The translations under genes were made by a program, and so were the position numbers. Of a stretch of DNA of 64,000 nucleotides, positions 26,818 through 35,841 are shown one piece after another. The notes under the pieces are model-generated. The model made no database searches and was not told the DNA's origin. It saw nothing but the letters and a program-made list of their open reading frames with translations. Position 1 is the stretch's first letter; every line of letters begins with the position of its first letter. This DNA comes from Prosthecobacter sp. GTDB lineage: Bacteria; Verrucomicrobiota; Verrucomicrobiia; Verrucomicrobiales; Verrucomicrobiaceae. The stretch covers positions 62,001 through 126,000 of the forward strand of contig JAIPJY010000012.1 of assembly GCA_021733925.1 (NCBI GenBank), read 5' to 3'.

Positions 26818-28050
26818 TTAATCGGCCAACTCATGTGTCTGCGTGTCCGGTGCCCACCAGATGACAAAGATGCCCAGCGCGTAAACCGATGCACAGATCG
26901 CACCCACGCGTGCGTAGTCGCCGCCAAGTGCGTTGAAAAGGTATCCCGCAGCAAGCACCCCGACAGCAGTGCCAAAGCGCCCGGAATTGTACGCCAGCCC
27001 GCTGCCAGTGGCGCGGACACGCGTGGGAAAGAGCTCCGGCAAATAAAGGGCGAGCCAGCCAAAGAACAAGGTGGCGACAAAGCCCTGCACAAAAACAATG
27101 GGATGAAACGAAGCCTCCAGCGGCGCAGTCAGCTGGAACATCGCGAAGGTGATGCTCACAGTGGCAAGACTGATGAGGCAGTAGCTCAGGCGGCGGCCGA
27201 GCCAGTTCGCGCACTGACCTCCAAGCAGGCTGCCGAACGTTGCACCCAGCGCCCACCAGCCCTGCGTCACAGCCTTGTAGTCTCCATGCGCAGTTCCCGC
27301 GATCTTGTCAGACCACGGAATCATCCACTTGCTGGCCGACCATGCGCCGATCATGGGAATGGAGCTCAATAAAACGCCGAGCAGCGTGAGGCGAATCAAC
27401 CGTGGCTGAAACAATTCGCGCAAGGGTGTCACGGGGCTCTTCGCCATCCCACGCGAAGCGATCCACTTCGGCGACTCGGGCAAAGCCACGAGAACAAAGA
27501 CACCCAGCAGCGCCGGAAAACCCGCAAACTGAAACACCCAGCGCCAGGAATCCGGCGTGATGTGCCAGTGACGTGCCACCTGGGAGAGAGCCAGAATGCC
27601 GACGTTCAATCCGGCCATCATCGCGCCTGAAACCAGCGGGCGCGAAGCGCTGGACCAGCATTCCGAAACGAGCGCAATGCCATTTGGCCACAAGCCGCCA
27701 ACACCCAGACCCACAAGGAAGCGCAGCGCGAGCATCTGTTCCTGCGTCTGCGCATAGGCGCCCAGCGCCGCAAAGAGGGAGTAGAACAGGATGCACACAC
27801 CCATCGCCCGAGTGCGCCCCACACGGTCGCCAAAGCTTCCGAGCACAATGCCGCCGATGGCTGCACCCAGCATCAGCGCAGCGGTGAAACGTGCGAACCA
27901 CTCGCCACCGAGTGCCGCCGAAAAGCCAGCTCCCAGCAGGCTTTTCGACACCGAGAGCGAGGCCACCGGCATCAGGCCGAGTTCCACTCCATCAAAGACG
28001 AGTGCCAGAAAAACGGCGACTAGCACCAGGTAGCGTTGGGCGGTGCTCAT
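26818..28050 (-). CDS. MFS transporter (sugar/acid porter type)
   Basis: A 410-residue inner-membrane protein with about twelve hydrophobic helices. The MFS signature between helices 2 and 3 appears as GSFGDRVGRTRAMG near residues 66-79, and the equivalent in the C-terminal half as GGQCANWLGRRLSY near 285-298. GLGVGGLWPNGIALVSECWS near 112-131 and LYLPELFPTRVRATGSGLAYN near 340-360 are typical of the aromatic acid/sugar porter (AAHS/SP) branch. It is the only transporter of the cluster and its start overlaps the stop of the dehydrogenase gene (ATGA, 28047-28050), so both are translationally coupled. The substrate is probably a sugar acid or monosaccharide released outside by the cluster's enzymes. 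Confidence 0.9.
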   Translation of the reverse strand: MSTAQRYLVLVAVFLALVFDGVELGLMPVASLSVSKSLLGAGFSAALGGEWFARFTAALMLGAAIGGIVLGSFGDRVGRTRAMGVCILFYSLFAALGAYAQTQEQMLALRFLVGLGVGGLWPNGIALVSECWSSASRPLVSGAMMAGLNVGILALSQVARHWHITPDSWRWVFQFAGFPALLGVFVLVALPESPKWIASRGMAKSPVTPLRELFQPRLIRLTLLGVLLSSIPMIGAWSASKWMIPWSDKIAGTAHGDYKAVTQGWWALGATFGSLLGGQCANWLGRRLSYCLISLATVSITFAMFQLTAPLEASFHPIVFVQGFVATLFFGWLALYLPELFPTRVRATGSGLAYNSGRFGTAVGVLAAGYLFNALGGDYARVGAICASVYALGIFVIWWAPDTQTHELAD

Positions 28051-28868
28051 GGTTTCAGAATAGCTTGAATCACCGCGCTGTTGTCCGCCTCACCATAGCC
28101 GAGTGCCTCCGCCTTTTCGAGCAACCGACGATGCGTTTCGCTCAGCGGCAGTGGCAGCGCACTCGCAGCCAGCATGAGACGCACATCCTTCAGATGCTGC
28201 GAGAGCTTGGCCTGAGGCGTGAACTCCTGCGAGATCATCTTCTCCCCCTTTGTGTCCATGATGCGGGAGTAGGCCATGCTGCGGCGCAACACGTCAAGCG
28301 ATTGCACGAGATCGAGATCGAGCTGCTGCGCAAATGCGATGCCCTCCGCCAATGCCGCACGGTTGAGGCCGAGTACGAGGTTCGTCACCAGTTTCATCTT
28401 GGCGCCGCTGCCACAAAGACCCACATGAACCACCTCACGGGCAAACCGATCAAACCACGGACGACATTGTTCGAAAACCTCCACGTCTCCGCCGACCATG
28501 ACCAGCACGTCCCGCTGCAAAAGTTGCGCACTGCTGCCGGACACCGTGGCATCCAGGTAATGCACACCCTGTGCGTTCAGCTCAGCTCCGATAGCGGCCA
28601 TGACACGCGGATCTCCGGTGGTGGTATCAATGATGATCTGGCCGGGCTTCAAGGTGGCTGCGCAGAGCACGTCGCGCACGATGTCGGAGTTCGGCAGACA
28701 AAGAAAAACAATGGCGCAATGCTCGAACACATCGTTGGCCTTCGGTGCACGGACGCAGCGGGAGGCATCCACATCCCATCCGCGACCCGCTCCGGTCATC
28801 TTCATCACAGCAATGCCCATCAGGCCCATGCCAATGATTCCAAGGGTGCTGACAGGCGTTTCACTCAT
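28047..28868 (-). CDS. NAD(P)-dependent beta-hydroxyacid dehydrogenase (HIBADH/GarR family)
   Basis: A 273-residue protein. The dinucleotide motif GIIGMGLMGIAV is at residues 9-20, LPNSDIVRDV is near 57-66, and the family substrate-binding segment near 117-128 (YLDATVSGSSAQ) fits DAPVSGG-type loops. The catalytic Lys lies in GSGAKMKLVTNLVLG near 154-168. These enzymes oxidise or reduce 3-hydroxyacids such as tartronate semialdehyde or 3-hydroxyisobutyrate. Its start overlaps the remnant ORF upstream and its stop overlaps the MFS start, which means three tightly coupled frames. It fits conversion of an imported sugar acid. Confidence 0.9.
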   Translation of the reverse strand: MSETPVSTLGIIGMGLMGIAVMKMTGAGRGWDVDASRCVRAPKANDVFEHCAIVFLCLPNSDIVRDVLCAATLKPGQIIIDTTTGDPRVMAAIGAELNAQGVHYLDATVSGSSAQLLQRDVLVMVGGDVEVFEQCRPWFDRFAREVVHVGLCGSGAKMKLVTNLVLGLNRAALAEGIAFAQQLDLDLVQSLDVLRRSMAYSRIMDTKGEKMISQEFTPQAKLSQHLKDVRLMLAASALPLPLSETHRRLLEKAEALGYGEADNSAVIQAILKP

Positions 28869-28990
28869 ACAAGGCCAAAGAGCTTCCGCATCATGTCGAG
28901 CACCTCGGGGAAGAAGAGGTGGCTCTGGCAGTCGATGCTGCCTGTGTGCGGCGCTGCGGCGGCGGCACTGAGAAAATGACGGCGATTCAT
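28865..28990 (-). pseudogene. Truncated Tat-signal amidohydrolase remnant (41 codons)
   Basis: A 41-residue frame that starts at an ATG (28990) and ends at TGA (28865-28867), overlapping the dehydrogenase ATG. It begins with MNRRHFLSAAAAAP, a Tat-like leader, followed by IDCQSHLFFPEVLDMMRK, which looks like the first strand and helix of an amidohydrolase-2-type enzyme (normally ID.H.HLFPPEVL) with one metal His replaced by Gln (CQSH). The sequence then stops within a few residues. A complete member would be about 300 residues or more. I read it as the 5' stub of a deleted gene; alternatively it is a leader peptide that couples translation. Confidence 0.65.
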
Positions 28991-28997
28991 AGTGTCA

Positions 28998-30563
28998 TCA
29001 CTGAGCGGGTTTCAAATACAGGGCGCTGAAGCGGATGTCCGTGTTGCGCCGGCCTTCAAACGTCACACGGATGCGAATGCGTTCAGGCAAATCGCCGGCA
29101 TCTTTCTGCCACGTCACCGGCGTTTGAAAACCGCTCTTGCGAATGGTGCTGCTGTAACCCGGCAGCGGCGTCTCGTTGGCGCTGAGAAGTTCGATCTTCA
29201 AAGCCGCCTCAGACCCGAGGCCGTCTGCGTTGAGAAAGAACCGCGGTGTGTCCTTCACGGGAATCGCGGCAGTGGTGAACTCGCTGGTGATCTCCGGCAG
29301 TTGATAGTTGCCCGGACCTTTGCCAGCGGTTTCAACGACGAGATCCCCAAAACGATCACGCGGCAGCGTGGCGATGCCGACTCCTCCGCGCGGAGGTGCT
29401 TCATTCCAATGCCGCGGGTCCCACGCACCGTAGTAGATGAAGGTTTCGTCGCCGATGTTCTCAAAACCCTGCCCTTGCAGCAGGCCGCCTTGATCCCACG
29501 CACCATCCTCACCACGTTTGAGAAAGGTCCACTCGTGCGCCGGTTCACGGAAATTGAGGCCGTCGTTGCTGATCACGAAGCCGAGATCCACGGAGATGTC
29601 CCGCCAATCTTTCGCGCCATGCCACAGACCGACGACGCCGAGCAGCAGATTGCGGCGGTTCCACACGCTGATGCCCTCATGCGTCTGCTCCCCTTCGAGG
29701 CTGCGGCCCGCACCTAGCACCTGATGTTGTGGCTCGCGCACGAAGCCGATGCTCTGCGTGGGCAGCCAATGCACGAAATCAGGCGAGCGGTACATGCGCG
29801 TCACCCGCCCCTGATACGGACGCGTGGCATTCAGGGCATTTTGGCCGCAGGCGTAGAACATGCCGTCCCATTGATAAAGGCCGCCGCTGGGTTCGAAGTG
29901 AATGGAGGGCAGTAGCAGATCCTCTTTCCCGAGCTCGGCCTTCACGGACTTCACCTCTTTCACCGGCTTCCATATATAGCCATCCGCGCTGACAAACGGC
30001 AGCAGGGTTCCCAGTCGTGATTGATACCGAAAATAGACATGCGATGTCATTTTGTAGCGCCGAGATGGATCGGGGTCAGCATCATCCTTGAGCACCTTGA
30101 TGTTCACAAAACCCCAGGGTCCTCCGCCCATCTGCAGAAGATTGTTGTGCTTGCTGCCATGAAACTCGACGAGGCCAAGATCGGGCTTCGTCCAGTTCAA
30201 GCCATCCGTGCTCTCCGCATAGGCCGCACGCCAGCGCGATGAAGCCACTTTGTTTTCGGTATCGTCATCAAAGGCGATATACCACATACGTAGCTTGTCG
30301 TTCTCGCGAATGACCGAGCCATAGAACTGCACGCCCAGCGCGTCGGGTGTGCCGGGAGCACCCCGTGGCAGCACCGGATTGGCAGCATGCCGCGCGGGCT
30401 GGCGCATCTCCAGCCGGAGATTCTGCGAGTAAGGGATCGAGACGCTGTCGAAAGCGAAAACGGTCGTCGCCGTCGTCTCGTCAAAATAATCCGCCGCACG
30501 GGTGGTCAGCACACCGCCCATCAGCATCAGGCTGAGGATGCTGATGGACGTGAACTGATTCAT
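28998..30563 (-). CDS. Secreted glycosidase-like five-bladed beta-propeller protein
   Basis: A 521-residue protein with a signal peptide (residues 1-23). It contains the repeated propeller blades of GH32/43/68-like hydrolases of the DUF family common in Verrucomicrobia: DKLRMWYIAFDDDTENK near 89-105, YAESTDGLNWTKPDLGLVEF near 115-134, YFRYQSRLGTLLPF with SADGYIW near 165-190, and YIYYGAWDPRHWNE near 385-398. The C-terminal part, residues 410-521, is a beta-sandwich (LPEITSEFTTAAIP; GFQTPVTWQKDAG). The catalytic acids cannot be assigned confidently. The Gfo/Idh gene begins 6 bases upstream. Likely role: extracellular glycan cleavage. Confidence 0.8.
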   Translation of the reverse strand: MNQFTSISILSLMLMGGVLTTRAADYFDETTATTVFAFDSVSIPYSQNLRLEMRQPARHAANPVLPRGAPGTPDALGVQFYGSVIRENDKLRMWYIAFDDDTENKVASSRWRAAYAESTDGLNWTKPDLGLVEFHGSKHNNLLQMGGGPWGFVNIKVLKDDADPDPSRRYKMTSHVYFRYQSRLGTLLPFVSADGYIWKPVKEVKSVKAELGKEDLLLPSIHFEPSGGLYQWDGMFYACGQNALNATRPYQGRVTRMYRSPDFVHWLPTQSIGFVREPQHQVLGAGRSLEGEQTHEGISVWNRRNLLLGVVGLWHGAKDWRDISVDLGFVISNDGLNFREPAHEWTFLKRGEDGAWDQGGLLQGQGFENIGDETFIYYGAWDPRHWNEAPPRGGVGIATLPRDRFGDLVVETAGKGPGNYQLPEITSEFTTAAIPVKDTPRFFLNADGLGSEAALKIELLSANETPLPGYSSTIRKSGFQTPVTWQKDAGDLPERIRIRVTFEGRRNTDIRFSALYLKPAQ

Positions 30564-30569
30564 GCGGGA

Positions 30570-31913
30570 TTAGCCGTCGATGTTCCAACCGTCACGATAC
30601 GCCTTCTTCATGAAGGCGTTCGCTTCGGGTGTGTCCGGGCTGGTGCCGGTTTTGCCGTCGTATTGGATCTTCTTGCCCGTGCGGTAGGCGACGAGGCCGA
30701 GGAGCATCATTTCAATCATGTTCGCGCTGTAACCAAAGTTGCAGGCGGTGGGCTTGCTCGGATCGCGGCAGGCGTCGAACCATTGCTTCTGGAAGTGGCC
30801 GAGATCGGGCAGCATGTCCTCCTTCTTGCGGCGGTTGTAATAGCTCATGTCGGCGGTATCGCCGTAGGGATAGATGATGCGAGAGGTGAAGTCGGCAACG
30901 AGGAAACCCTTGGTGCCTTTGAACATCACGCCGTGGCCGATCTTCTCGAGATCGATGGCGGCGCTCGGATTTCGCGGCATCGCCCCGCCCTGATACCAGC
31001 TCACCGTAATCGGACCACGCCAGTCATTGGCAGGCAGGTCGAAGTGCGATTCACACTTCACGGGTGTCACATCGGAATTGAAGGCGTCTCCCTTGGCCTC
31101 GGCGGAGGTCGGCAGGCCACCGTCCACGGCGTTCCAGAGCAGATCCATCGTGTGGCTGCCCATGTCTCCGATCTGTCCGGCACCGAAGTCCCAGAACATG
31201 TTCCAGGAGAGGCAGTTCGCACCAGCTCCGCCGGAGAAGTAGGCCGGATTGTACGGATGGAACGGCGATGGGCCGAGCCACAGGTCATAGTGAAATCCTT
31301 TCGGCGGTTCGCCTTCCTCTGGGAAGTAGCCGGGCTTCGGAATCTGGCGATTGCCCCAGGCATAGGCGGCCTTCAGTTCACCGATGGCACCATCACGGAT
31401 GAGTTCGCGCACACGGTTGAAATTCGGATTCGCATGCCGCTGCATGCCCACCTGCGTGGCCAGCTTGTCTTTTTTGGTCTCCCACGTCGAACGCACGATG
31501 CGCGCTTCATCGACTGAGATGGCCAGTGGTTTCTCGCAGTAGCAGTGCAGATTGCGCTTCAGCGCCCAGTTGGCGATGAAGGCATGCGTATGGTCCGGCG
31601 TGCAGACAACGACAGCGTCCAGGTCTTTGTGGTCGAGGCACTTGCGCCAGTCGATGTACGTCGTGGCACCGGGGAAACGCTTCAGCGCATCGGGGAAACG
31701 CGCCTCATTAATGTCACACAGCGCGACAACATTTTCCTCCGCGATGGAGTCGTAATGCGCGAGACCGCGGCCCCACACACCGATGAGGGCGACGTTGAGT
31801 TTGTTGCTGGCAGCGTTTTGACCGAACAAAGGACGGGTGATCATGCTCCCGGCGACGAGACCGGCAGCACCGACGAAGCGGCGACGTGAGAGAGGCGTGG
31901 GTTGGGTGCTCAT
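30570..31913 (-). CDS. Gfo/Idh/MocA family oxidoreductase with Tat signal
   Basis: A 447-residue protein. The Tat motif [14 protein letters not shown] (residues 9-22) marks export. The Rossmann domain starts with [17 protein letters not shown] near 39-55; CTPDHTHA is near 103-110 and the catalytic-Lys motif [14 protein letters not shown] near 127-140. The long C-terminal domain has [19 protein letters not shown] and [20 protein letters not shown], which are typical of PVC/Bacteroidota secreted members. These enzymes carry bound NAD(P) and oxidise or epimerise sugars, including 3-keto-forming reactions. It is the first gene of the minus-strand cluster. I chose the ATG at 31913 rather than the frame extended to 31955. 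Confidence 0.93.
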   Translation of the reverse strand: MSTQPTPLSRRRFVGAAGLVAGSMITRPLFGQNAASNKLNVALIGVWGRGLAHYDSIAEENVVALCDINEARFPDALKRFPGATTYIDWRKCLDHKDLDAVVVCTPDHTHAFIANWALKRNLHCYCEKPLAISVDEARIVRSTWETKKDKLATQVGMQRHANPNFNRVRELIRDGAIGELKAAYAWGNRQIPKPGYFPEEGEPPKGFHYDLWLGPSPFHPYNPAYFSGGAGANCLSWNMFWDFGAGQIGDMGSHTMDLLWNAVDGGLPTSAEAKGDAFNSDVTPVKCESHFDLPANDWRGPITVSWYQGGAMPRNPSAAIDLEKIGHGVMFKGTKGFLVADFTSRIIYPYGDTADMSYYNRRKKEDMLPDLGHFQKQWFDACRDPSKPTACNFGYSANMIEMMLLGLVAYRTGKKIQYDGKTGTSPDTPEANAFMKKAYRDGWNIDG

Positions 31914-32047
31914 GGCAAGCATGAAACGACGCAAAGAATCATTCTCAAGCATCAAGGTTGGCCGATTTCCCGCTTTTCCCCCAACCAGAGATGCCTGGAA
32001 AACGAAGCTTGATTAACCGAATCCAATTTCAGAAAATACCCAATACC

Positions 32048-32497
32048 ATGGAAATCACCACCGCAGCCAAAACCCTGTTGGAACACAAGGGACGTGACAT
32101 CTGGACCATCCCGCCAACAGCCACCGTCTATCAGGCCATTCAAATGATGTCCGAGAGGAACATCGGTGCCCTGCCGGTGCTGGACGGCACCAAGCTTGTA
32201 GGCATCATATCAGAGCGCGACTACATGAGCAAAGTGGTGCTCAAAGGCAAGTCCTCCAAGGATACGCCGGTCAGCGACATCATGGCACGAGACCTCGTGA
32301 CTGTGGGGCCTGACCAAACCGTCTCCAGCTGCCTGGAGATCATCACGGAGCATCGCATCCGCCATCTCCCCGTGGTGGATGGCGACGAACTGCTCGGCAT
32401 CGTTTCGATTGGCGATCTGGTGAAGTGGATCATCGCCACACAGCGCATGACGATCGAGCAGCTGAATGCGTACATCTCAGGCGGCTACTCCGCTTGA
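32048..32497 (+). CDS. Tandem CBS-domain protein
   Basis: A 149-residue cytoplasmic protein made of two CBS motifs. The first has IPPTATVYQAIQMMSERNIGA near residues 18-38 followed by LPVLDGTKLVGIISERDY; the second has MARDLVTVGPDQTVSSCLE near 78-96 and LPVVDGDELLGIVSIGDLV near 107-125. CBS pairs bind adenosine nucleotides and regulate enzymes or channels. A stand-alone pair cannot be assigned a target. It is divergent from the Gfo/Idh gene and converges with the sialidase-like gene. I chose the ATG at 32048 because the upstream extension to 31958 shows no conservation-type features. Confidence 0.92.
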   Translation: MEITTAAKTLLEHKGRDIWTIPPTATVYQAIQMMSERNIGALPVLDGTKLVGIISERDYMSKVVLKGKSSKDTPVSDIMARDLVTVGPDQTVSSCLEIITEHRIRHLPVVDGDELLGIVSIGDLVKWIIATQRMTIEQLNAYISGGYSA

Positions 32498-32501
32498 TCC
32501 A

Positions 32502-33716
32502 TCACACCAGGGCGTTCGGCCTGCTCCAGCGGATCTTGCCGAGCACCAGATCGCCTTTGTAGCCGTGTTTCGGCAGCATCTCGCCGTCGGTGACCCACGA
32601 TTCATTCGCTGAGATGTTGGTGGTCTGGAAATTGCCCATCAGCGGCACTTCATCCGGCGCATTCACGCCATCGCCGCCCATAGGCAGCACGACGCGTTCC
32701 GTGTCGCGAAGGAGCCGCAGCGTTGTCAAATCAACCTGCGCCATGAACAGCGGCGAACGCCAGCGGATCACATTCGCATTGCTGGTGTCTTTGCGTGTAT
32801 AGACCAGATGGAGCGCCTCACTGTGCGGCAGCCAGTGCTGCTGCGTCGTGCTCATCTCCAGCGGTGTGCCATCGTCCCAGCACCACGGCTGTTTTTCTTC
32901 GAAGTCGAGTCCGTCATCACTCGCGGCGACGTAACCGCGATTGTCCTCGGCACGCAGTGTCGCATAAAACTTCCCGCGATACCGCACCAGCGATGGCTCC
33001 AGCAGTCCACGACCTGCGACATGCTTGATTTCGCGGCCCACTTTTTCAATCGCGAGCGTCTCGCCATCAAACGAGCAGCGCACCCCGGCGGCCGAGCGGC
33101 TGGTCTGCTTCGCGCCGAAGGACATCACGAAAGCAATGCTGCCATCTTCCAGCACCTCGCGCTGGCCGCAGTTGTTCGTATAGATCGTCGCGCCGCGCGG
33201 ATCATCCCAGATCAGGCGTTTGCGTTCCGACCACCGGCCATCCTTGTAAACCGCATACACCGGACAACGTGGAGGCTGGTTGCGGTCAAACTTCGGACCT
33301 CTGTAAAAGACGTTGTGACCAAGCGCCAAAACGGTGCCGGTTTTCGCATGATACTGCGGCACCACATCGCACACACCTTCATCGCCACGCCCATCTGTCG
33401 TCGGGTCTCGGCCCAGCGGCGGCACCGGCTGGGGTTCCGACCACGTCTGGCCGAGATCACGCGACTCCATCCAGTGCACCGGGAGAAAAAAATCTGAACC
33501 GCGAATTTCCTGCATCGTCATGAACACCACCGGCCCATCCTTCGACGGAACCACGCAGGGCCGCGGATGAAACCACGACGGACCACTGCCATCGCGGCCA
33601 CGTTTGAGCGTGATTTTATCCATCGAGGCGATCAGCGGAGATGCTGACTGCCCGGCGGCCAGATTCACGGCCAGCATGCCCGCCGTGCTTTGTTGAAGAA
33701 AACGACGGCGGTTCAT
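32502..33716 (-). CDS. Sialidase/BNR-repeat-like exported protein
   Basis: A 404-residue protein with a Tat-like leader (NRRRFLQQSTAGMLAVNLAAG). It shows the six-bladed sialidase-type propeller: HPRPCVVPSKDGPVVFMTMQ near 50-69, an Asp-box-like SRDLGQTWSEPQ near 85-96, YVAASDDGLDFEEKQPW near 248-264 and RRVVLP-type strands near the C-terminus (ERVVLPMGGDG). The Arg triad of true sialidases cannot be confirmed by eye, so it may act on other glycans. It stops 5 bases before the end of the CBS gene (convergent). The ThuA gene lies 19 bases upstream on the same strand, forming a two-gene unit. Confidence 0.82.
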   Translation of the reverse strand: MNRRRFLQQSTAGMLAVNLAAGQSASPLIASMDKITLKRGRDGSGPSWFHPRPCVVPSKDGPVVFMTMQEIRGSDFFLPVHWMESRDLGQTWSEPQPVPPLGRDPTTDGRGDEGVCDVVPQYHAKTGTVLALGHNVFYRGPKFDRNQPPRCPVYAVYKDGRWSERKRLIWDDPRGATIYTNNCGQREVLEDGSIAFVMSFGAKQTSRSAAGVRCSFDGETLAIEKVGREIKHVAGRGLLEPSLVRYRGKFYATLRAEDNRGYVAASDDGLDFEEKQPWCWDDGTPLEMSTTQQHWLPHSEALHLVYTRKDTSNANVIRWRSPLFMAQVDLTTLRLLRDTERVVLPMGGDGVNAPDEVPLMGNFQTTNISANESWVTDGEMLPKHGYKGDLVLGKIRWSRPNALV

Positions 33717-33735
33717 GAGAGACAGCAGGGCTGAT

Positions 33736-34647
33736 TTACTTCGCCTTCGGCTTTTCCGGCAGCCCCTGGCCGGGCTTGAGATCGAGATTCGCCTTCATGT
33801 CTTCTTCCGTCACGGTCGAGGCCACGCCATCCGTCGGAACCTTGGCCTTCGCGGTCCACAGGATCGCGTTTAGCACCAGCTTGCGCTGGTCGTTGTTGGC
33901 CCAGCCCTTGTGGTAGTGGCCGCCGGTGAAGCCGAATCCACGTCCGCCGTCCGCACGCTCGCAGGCCCAGGCGACATGCTGCTTGTCCTTGTTCTTCACC
34001 GACTCACGCACGGCAGGGTTGCCGCTGTGCGCACCATCCGGGCGGCTCATGGTGGATTCAGGAGCCACATCGCTCAGGATCGGTGTCACACCTTTCATGT
34101 TCGGGCGGAAGCGCATGAAGAAATACCACTCGTCGTTCGTGCCGAAGGGTTTCACGCCTTCGCTGATCGGATGCGCGGGCAGTTCTTTGAAGTTGGCGTC
34201 CCAGTGCGGGTTCACGCTCCAGTTGATCTCAAAGCAGCCGCCCATCCAGTCGATGAACTCCTTGCCACCCTTCTCAATCGTCGGCTCCACCGCATAATGC
34301 AGCGTCAGGAAACCGCAGCCGCGCTTCATTTCCTTGTCCAGCTGCGCCAGGCGCTCGCCTTGCAGAGCCGGATGTCCACCGCCGCCGTCCGAGTAGATGA
34401 CGACCGTATCTGCTGCGGCAAGCTCATCCTGGGAGGGCCACTCTCCATTCAGGTGATACTTGATGTCCACCTGGTCCGCCACCCCCTGCTCCAGGCACTT
34501 TTTCAGCAGCTGGATGCCCGCATTGTGCTCATGCTGCCCCGGTCCGTGCGAGGGTTTCCCCGCGATCATGACGATGTTTTTTTTGTCCGCCGAAAACGCG
34601 GAGCCGAGGAGTGAAAAGGCAAAGAGGGCGGTAATCAGGTACTTCAT
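33736..34647 (-). CDS. Secreted ThuA-like domain protein (third copy)
   Basis: A 303-residue protein with a signal peptide (residues 1-20). It has the ThuA fold in a longer version: NIVMIAGKPSHGPGQHEHNA near residues 24-43, DTVVIYSDGGGGHPALQG near 85-102, GFLTLHYAVEPT near 119-130 and WACERADGGRGFGFTGGHYH near 240-260. The family His is present in GPGQHEHN and GGHYHKGW. This version differs strongly from the two copies in the main operon and resembles the PVC ThuA type with a GPGQHEH motif. The frame is open to 34761, but the ATG at 34647 begins the signal peptide. Confidence 0.92.
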   Translation of the reverse strand: MKYLITALFAFSLLGSAFSADKKNIVMIAGKPSHGPGQHEHNAGIQLLKKCLEQGVADQVDIKYHLNGEWPSQDELAAADTVVIYSDGGGGHPALQGERLAQLDKEMKRGCGFLTLHYAVEPTIEKGGKEFIDWMGGCFEINWSVNPHWDANFKELPAHPISEGVKPFGTNDEWYFFMRFRPNMKGVTPILSDVAPESTMSRPDGAHSGNPAVRESVKNKDKQHVAWACERADGGRGFGFTGGHYHKGWANNDQRKLVLNAILWTAKAKVPTDGVASTVTEEDMKANLDLKPGQGLPEKPKAK

Positions 34648-34776
34648 AGATTGGGGTTGGAACGTGGAATGCAAACGTCCCCAACGCACGCGGCATTTCA
34701 ACGAGCAGGAGCGATCTGCAACGAACGCACCGCTTCTGGCACGCCTTACGCTACCTATCACATTCCGCCCGACCGC

Positions 34777-35796
34777 ATGTCCATCTCCAAGAGCCGCCCG
34801 CAGACCAACGTCTTCTATGCCTTAGCCTTCGTCGGCGTGGTCATGGCGGTCTTCACCGTGGGTTACCGTGTGGCAGGGTGGACGTGGGGCGACTCATTCT
34901 ATATGGTCGTCATCACCGCCTTCAGCGTCGGCTATGGCGAGGTGGTGCCGATCACGGACCCCTGGCTGCGGGCGTGGACGGTCATCTTGATTCTCTTTGG
35001 CTGCACCGGCATCATTTTTGTCACGGGTACCCTGGTGCAATGGCTGACGGAGGCACAAATTCAACGAGCTTTGGGAGGCAAACGCATGGAAAACGAAATC
35101 GAAAAACTGACCAACCACGCCATCATCTGCGGCTACGGCCGCATTGGCCGCATGATCGCCTCGCAGTTGCAGGCGGGCGGCATTCCCTTTGTCATCGTCG
35201 ATCAGGCGACTGACCGCGTGGCGGAAGTGCGCGACGCAGGCTTTCTCACCATGCAGGGCGAGGCCACCGACGAAGCCGTGCTGAAAGCCGCAGGCATCAG
35301 CCGCGCCCGGGTGCTGGCCACCGTGCTGCCGAATGATGCCGCGAATGTCTTCATCACGCTCAGCGCACGCAACATGAACCCCTCGATTCAGATCATCGCA
35401 CGTGGTGAAGTGCCCTCCACCGAGCGCAAGCTGCTGCAGGCTGGCGCAAACCGTGTCGTGCTGCCCGCACACATCGGCGCAGACCGCATCGCCCACCTGA
35501 TACTGCACCCAAATACGCGCGACCTGATCGGCGGGCAGACGAAGGCCAGCATCGACTTTGACCACCACCTCACTGAACTCGGCCTCGACATGGAGGAGAT
35601 CGAGATCCGTGCGGACTCGCCCTGGGTGCACAAGCGCATTTCCGACGTCGAATCCGGCACCGCCGGCCGACTCCTTCCCGTGGCGATCTTGCGCAAAGAG
35701 GGGGCCACAGATTTGAATCCCAGCCCCTCCGCGATGCTCATGCCAGGAGACGCCCTGGTGGTGATGAAACGCGTGCTGCGGCGTTCCATGACTTAG
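34777..35796 (+). CDS. Potassium channel with RCK (TrkA-N/TrkA-C) domains
   Basis: A 339-residue protein. Two membrane helices (about residues 14-34 and 65-88) surround the pore loop whose filter reads SVGYGE at residues 50-55 instead of the usual TVGYGD. The Rossmann-type RCK-N domain follows at about 110-235 (CGYGRIGRMIASQL near 119, EATDEAVLKAAGI), and the C-terminal RCK-C at about 250-335 (IEIRADSPWVHKRISDVES). Such MthK/Kch-like channels open on Ca2+, nucleotide or cation binding to the RCK ring. The NDH-2/cNMP/CBS gene starts 45 bases downstream, so both may be co-transcribed. I chose the ATG at 34777 because the upstream frame from 34651 shows no features. Confidence 0.93.
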   Translation: MSISKSRPQTNVFYALAFVGVVMAVFTVGYRVAGWTWGDSFYMVVITAFSVGYGEVVPITDPWLRAWTVILILFGCTGIIFVTGTLVQWLTEAQIQRALGGKRMENEIEKLTNHAIICGYGRIGRMIASQLQAGGIPFVIVDQATDRVAEVRDAGFLTMQGEATDEAVLKAAGISRARVLATVLPNDAANVFITLSARNMNPSIQIIARGEVPSTERKLLQAGANRVVLPAHIGADRIAHLILHPNTRDLIGGQTKASIDFDHHLTELGLDMEEIEIRADSPWVHKRISDVESGTAGRLLPVAILRKEGATDLNPSPSAMLMPGDALVVMKRVLRRSMT

Positions 35797-35841
35797 GCGA
35801 ATGCATTTTTCGGTCAAGCTGGCTCGCTGCCTGCGTCTGAA

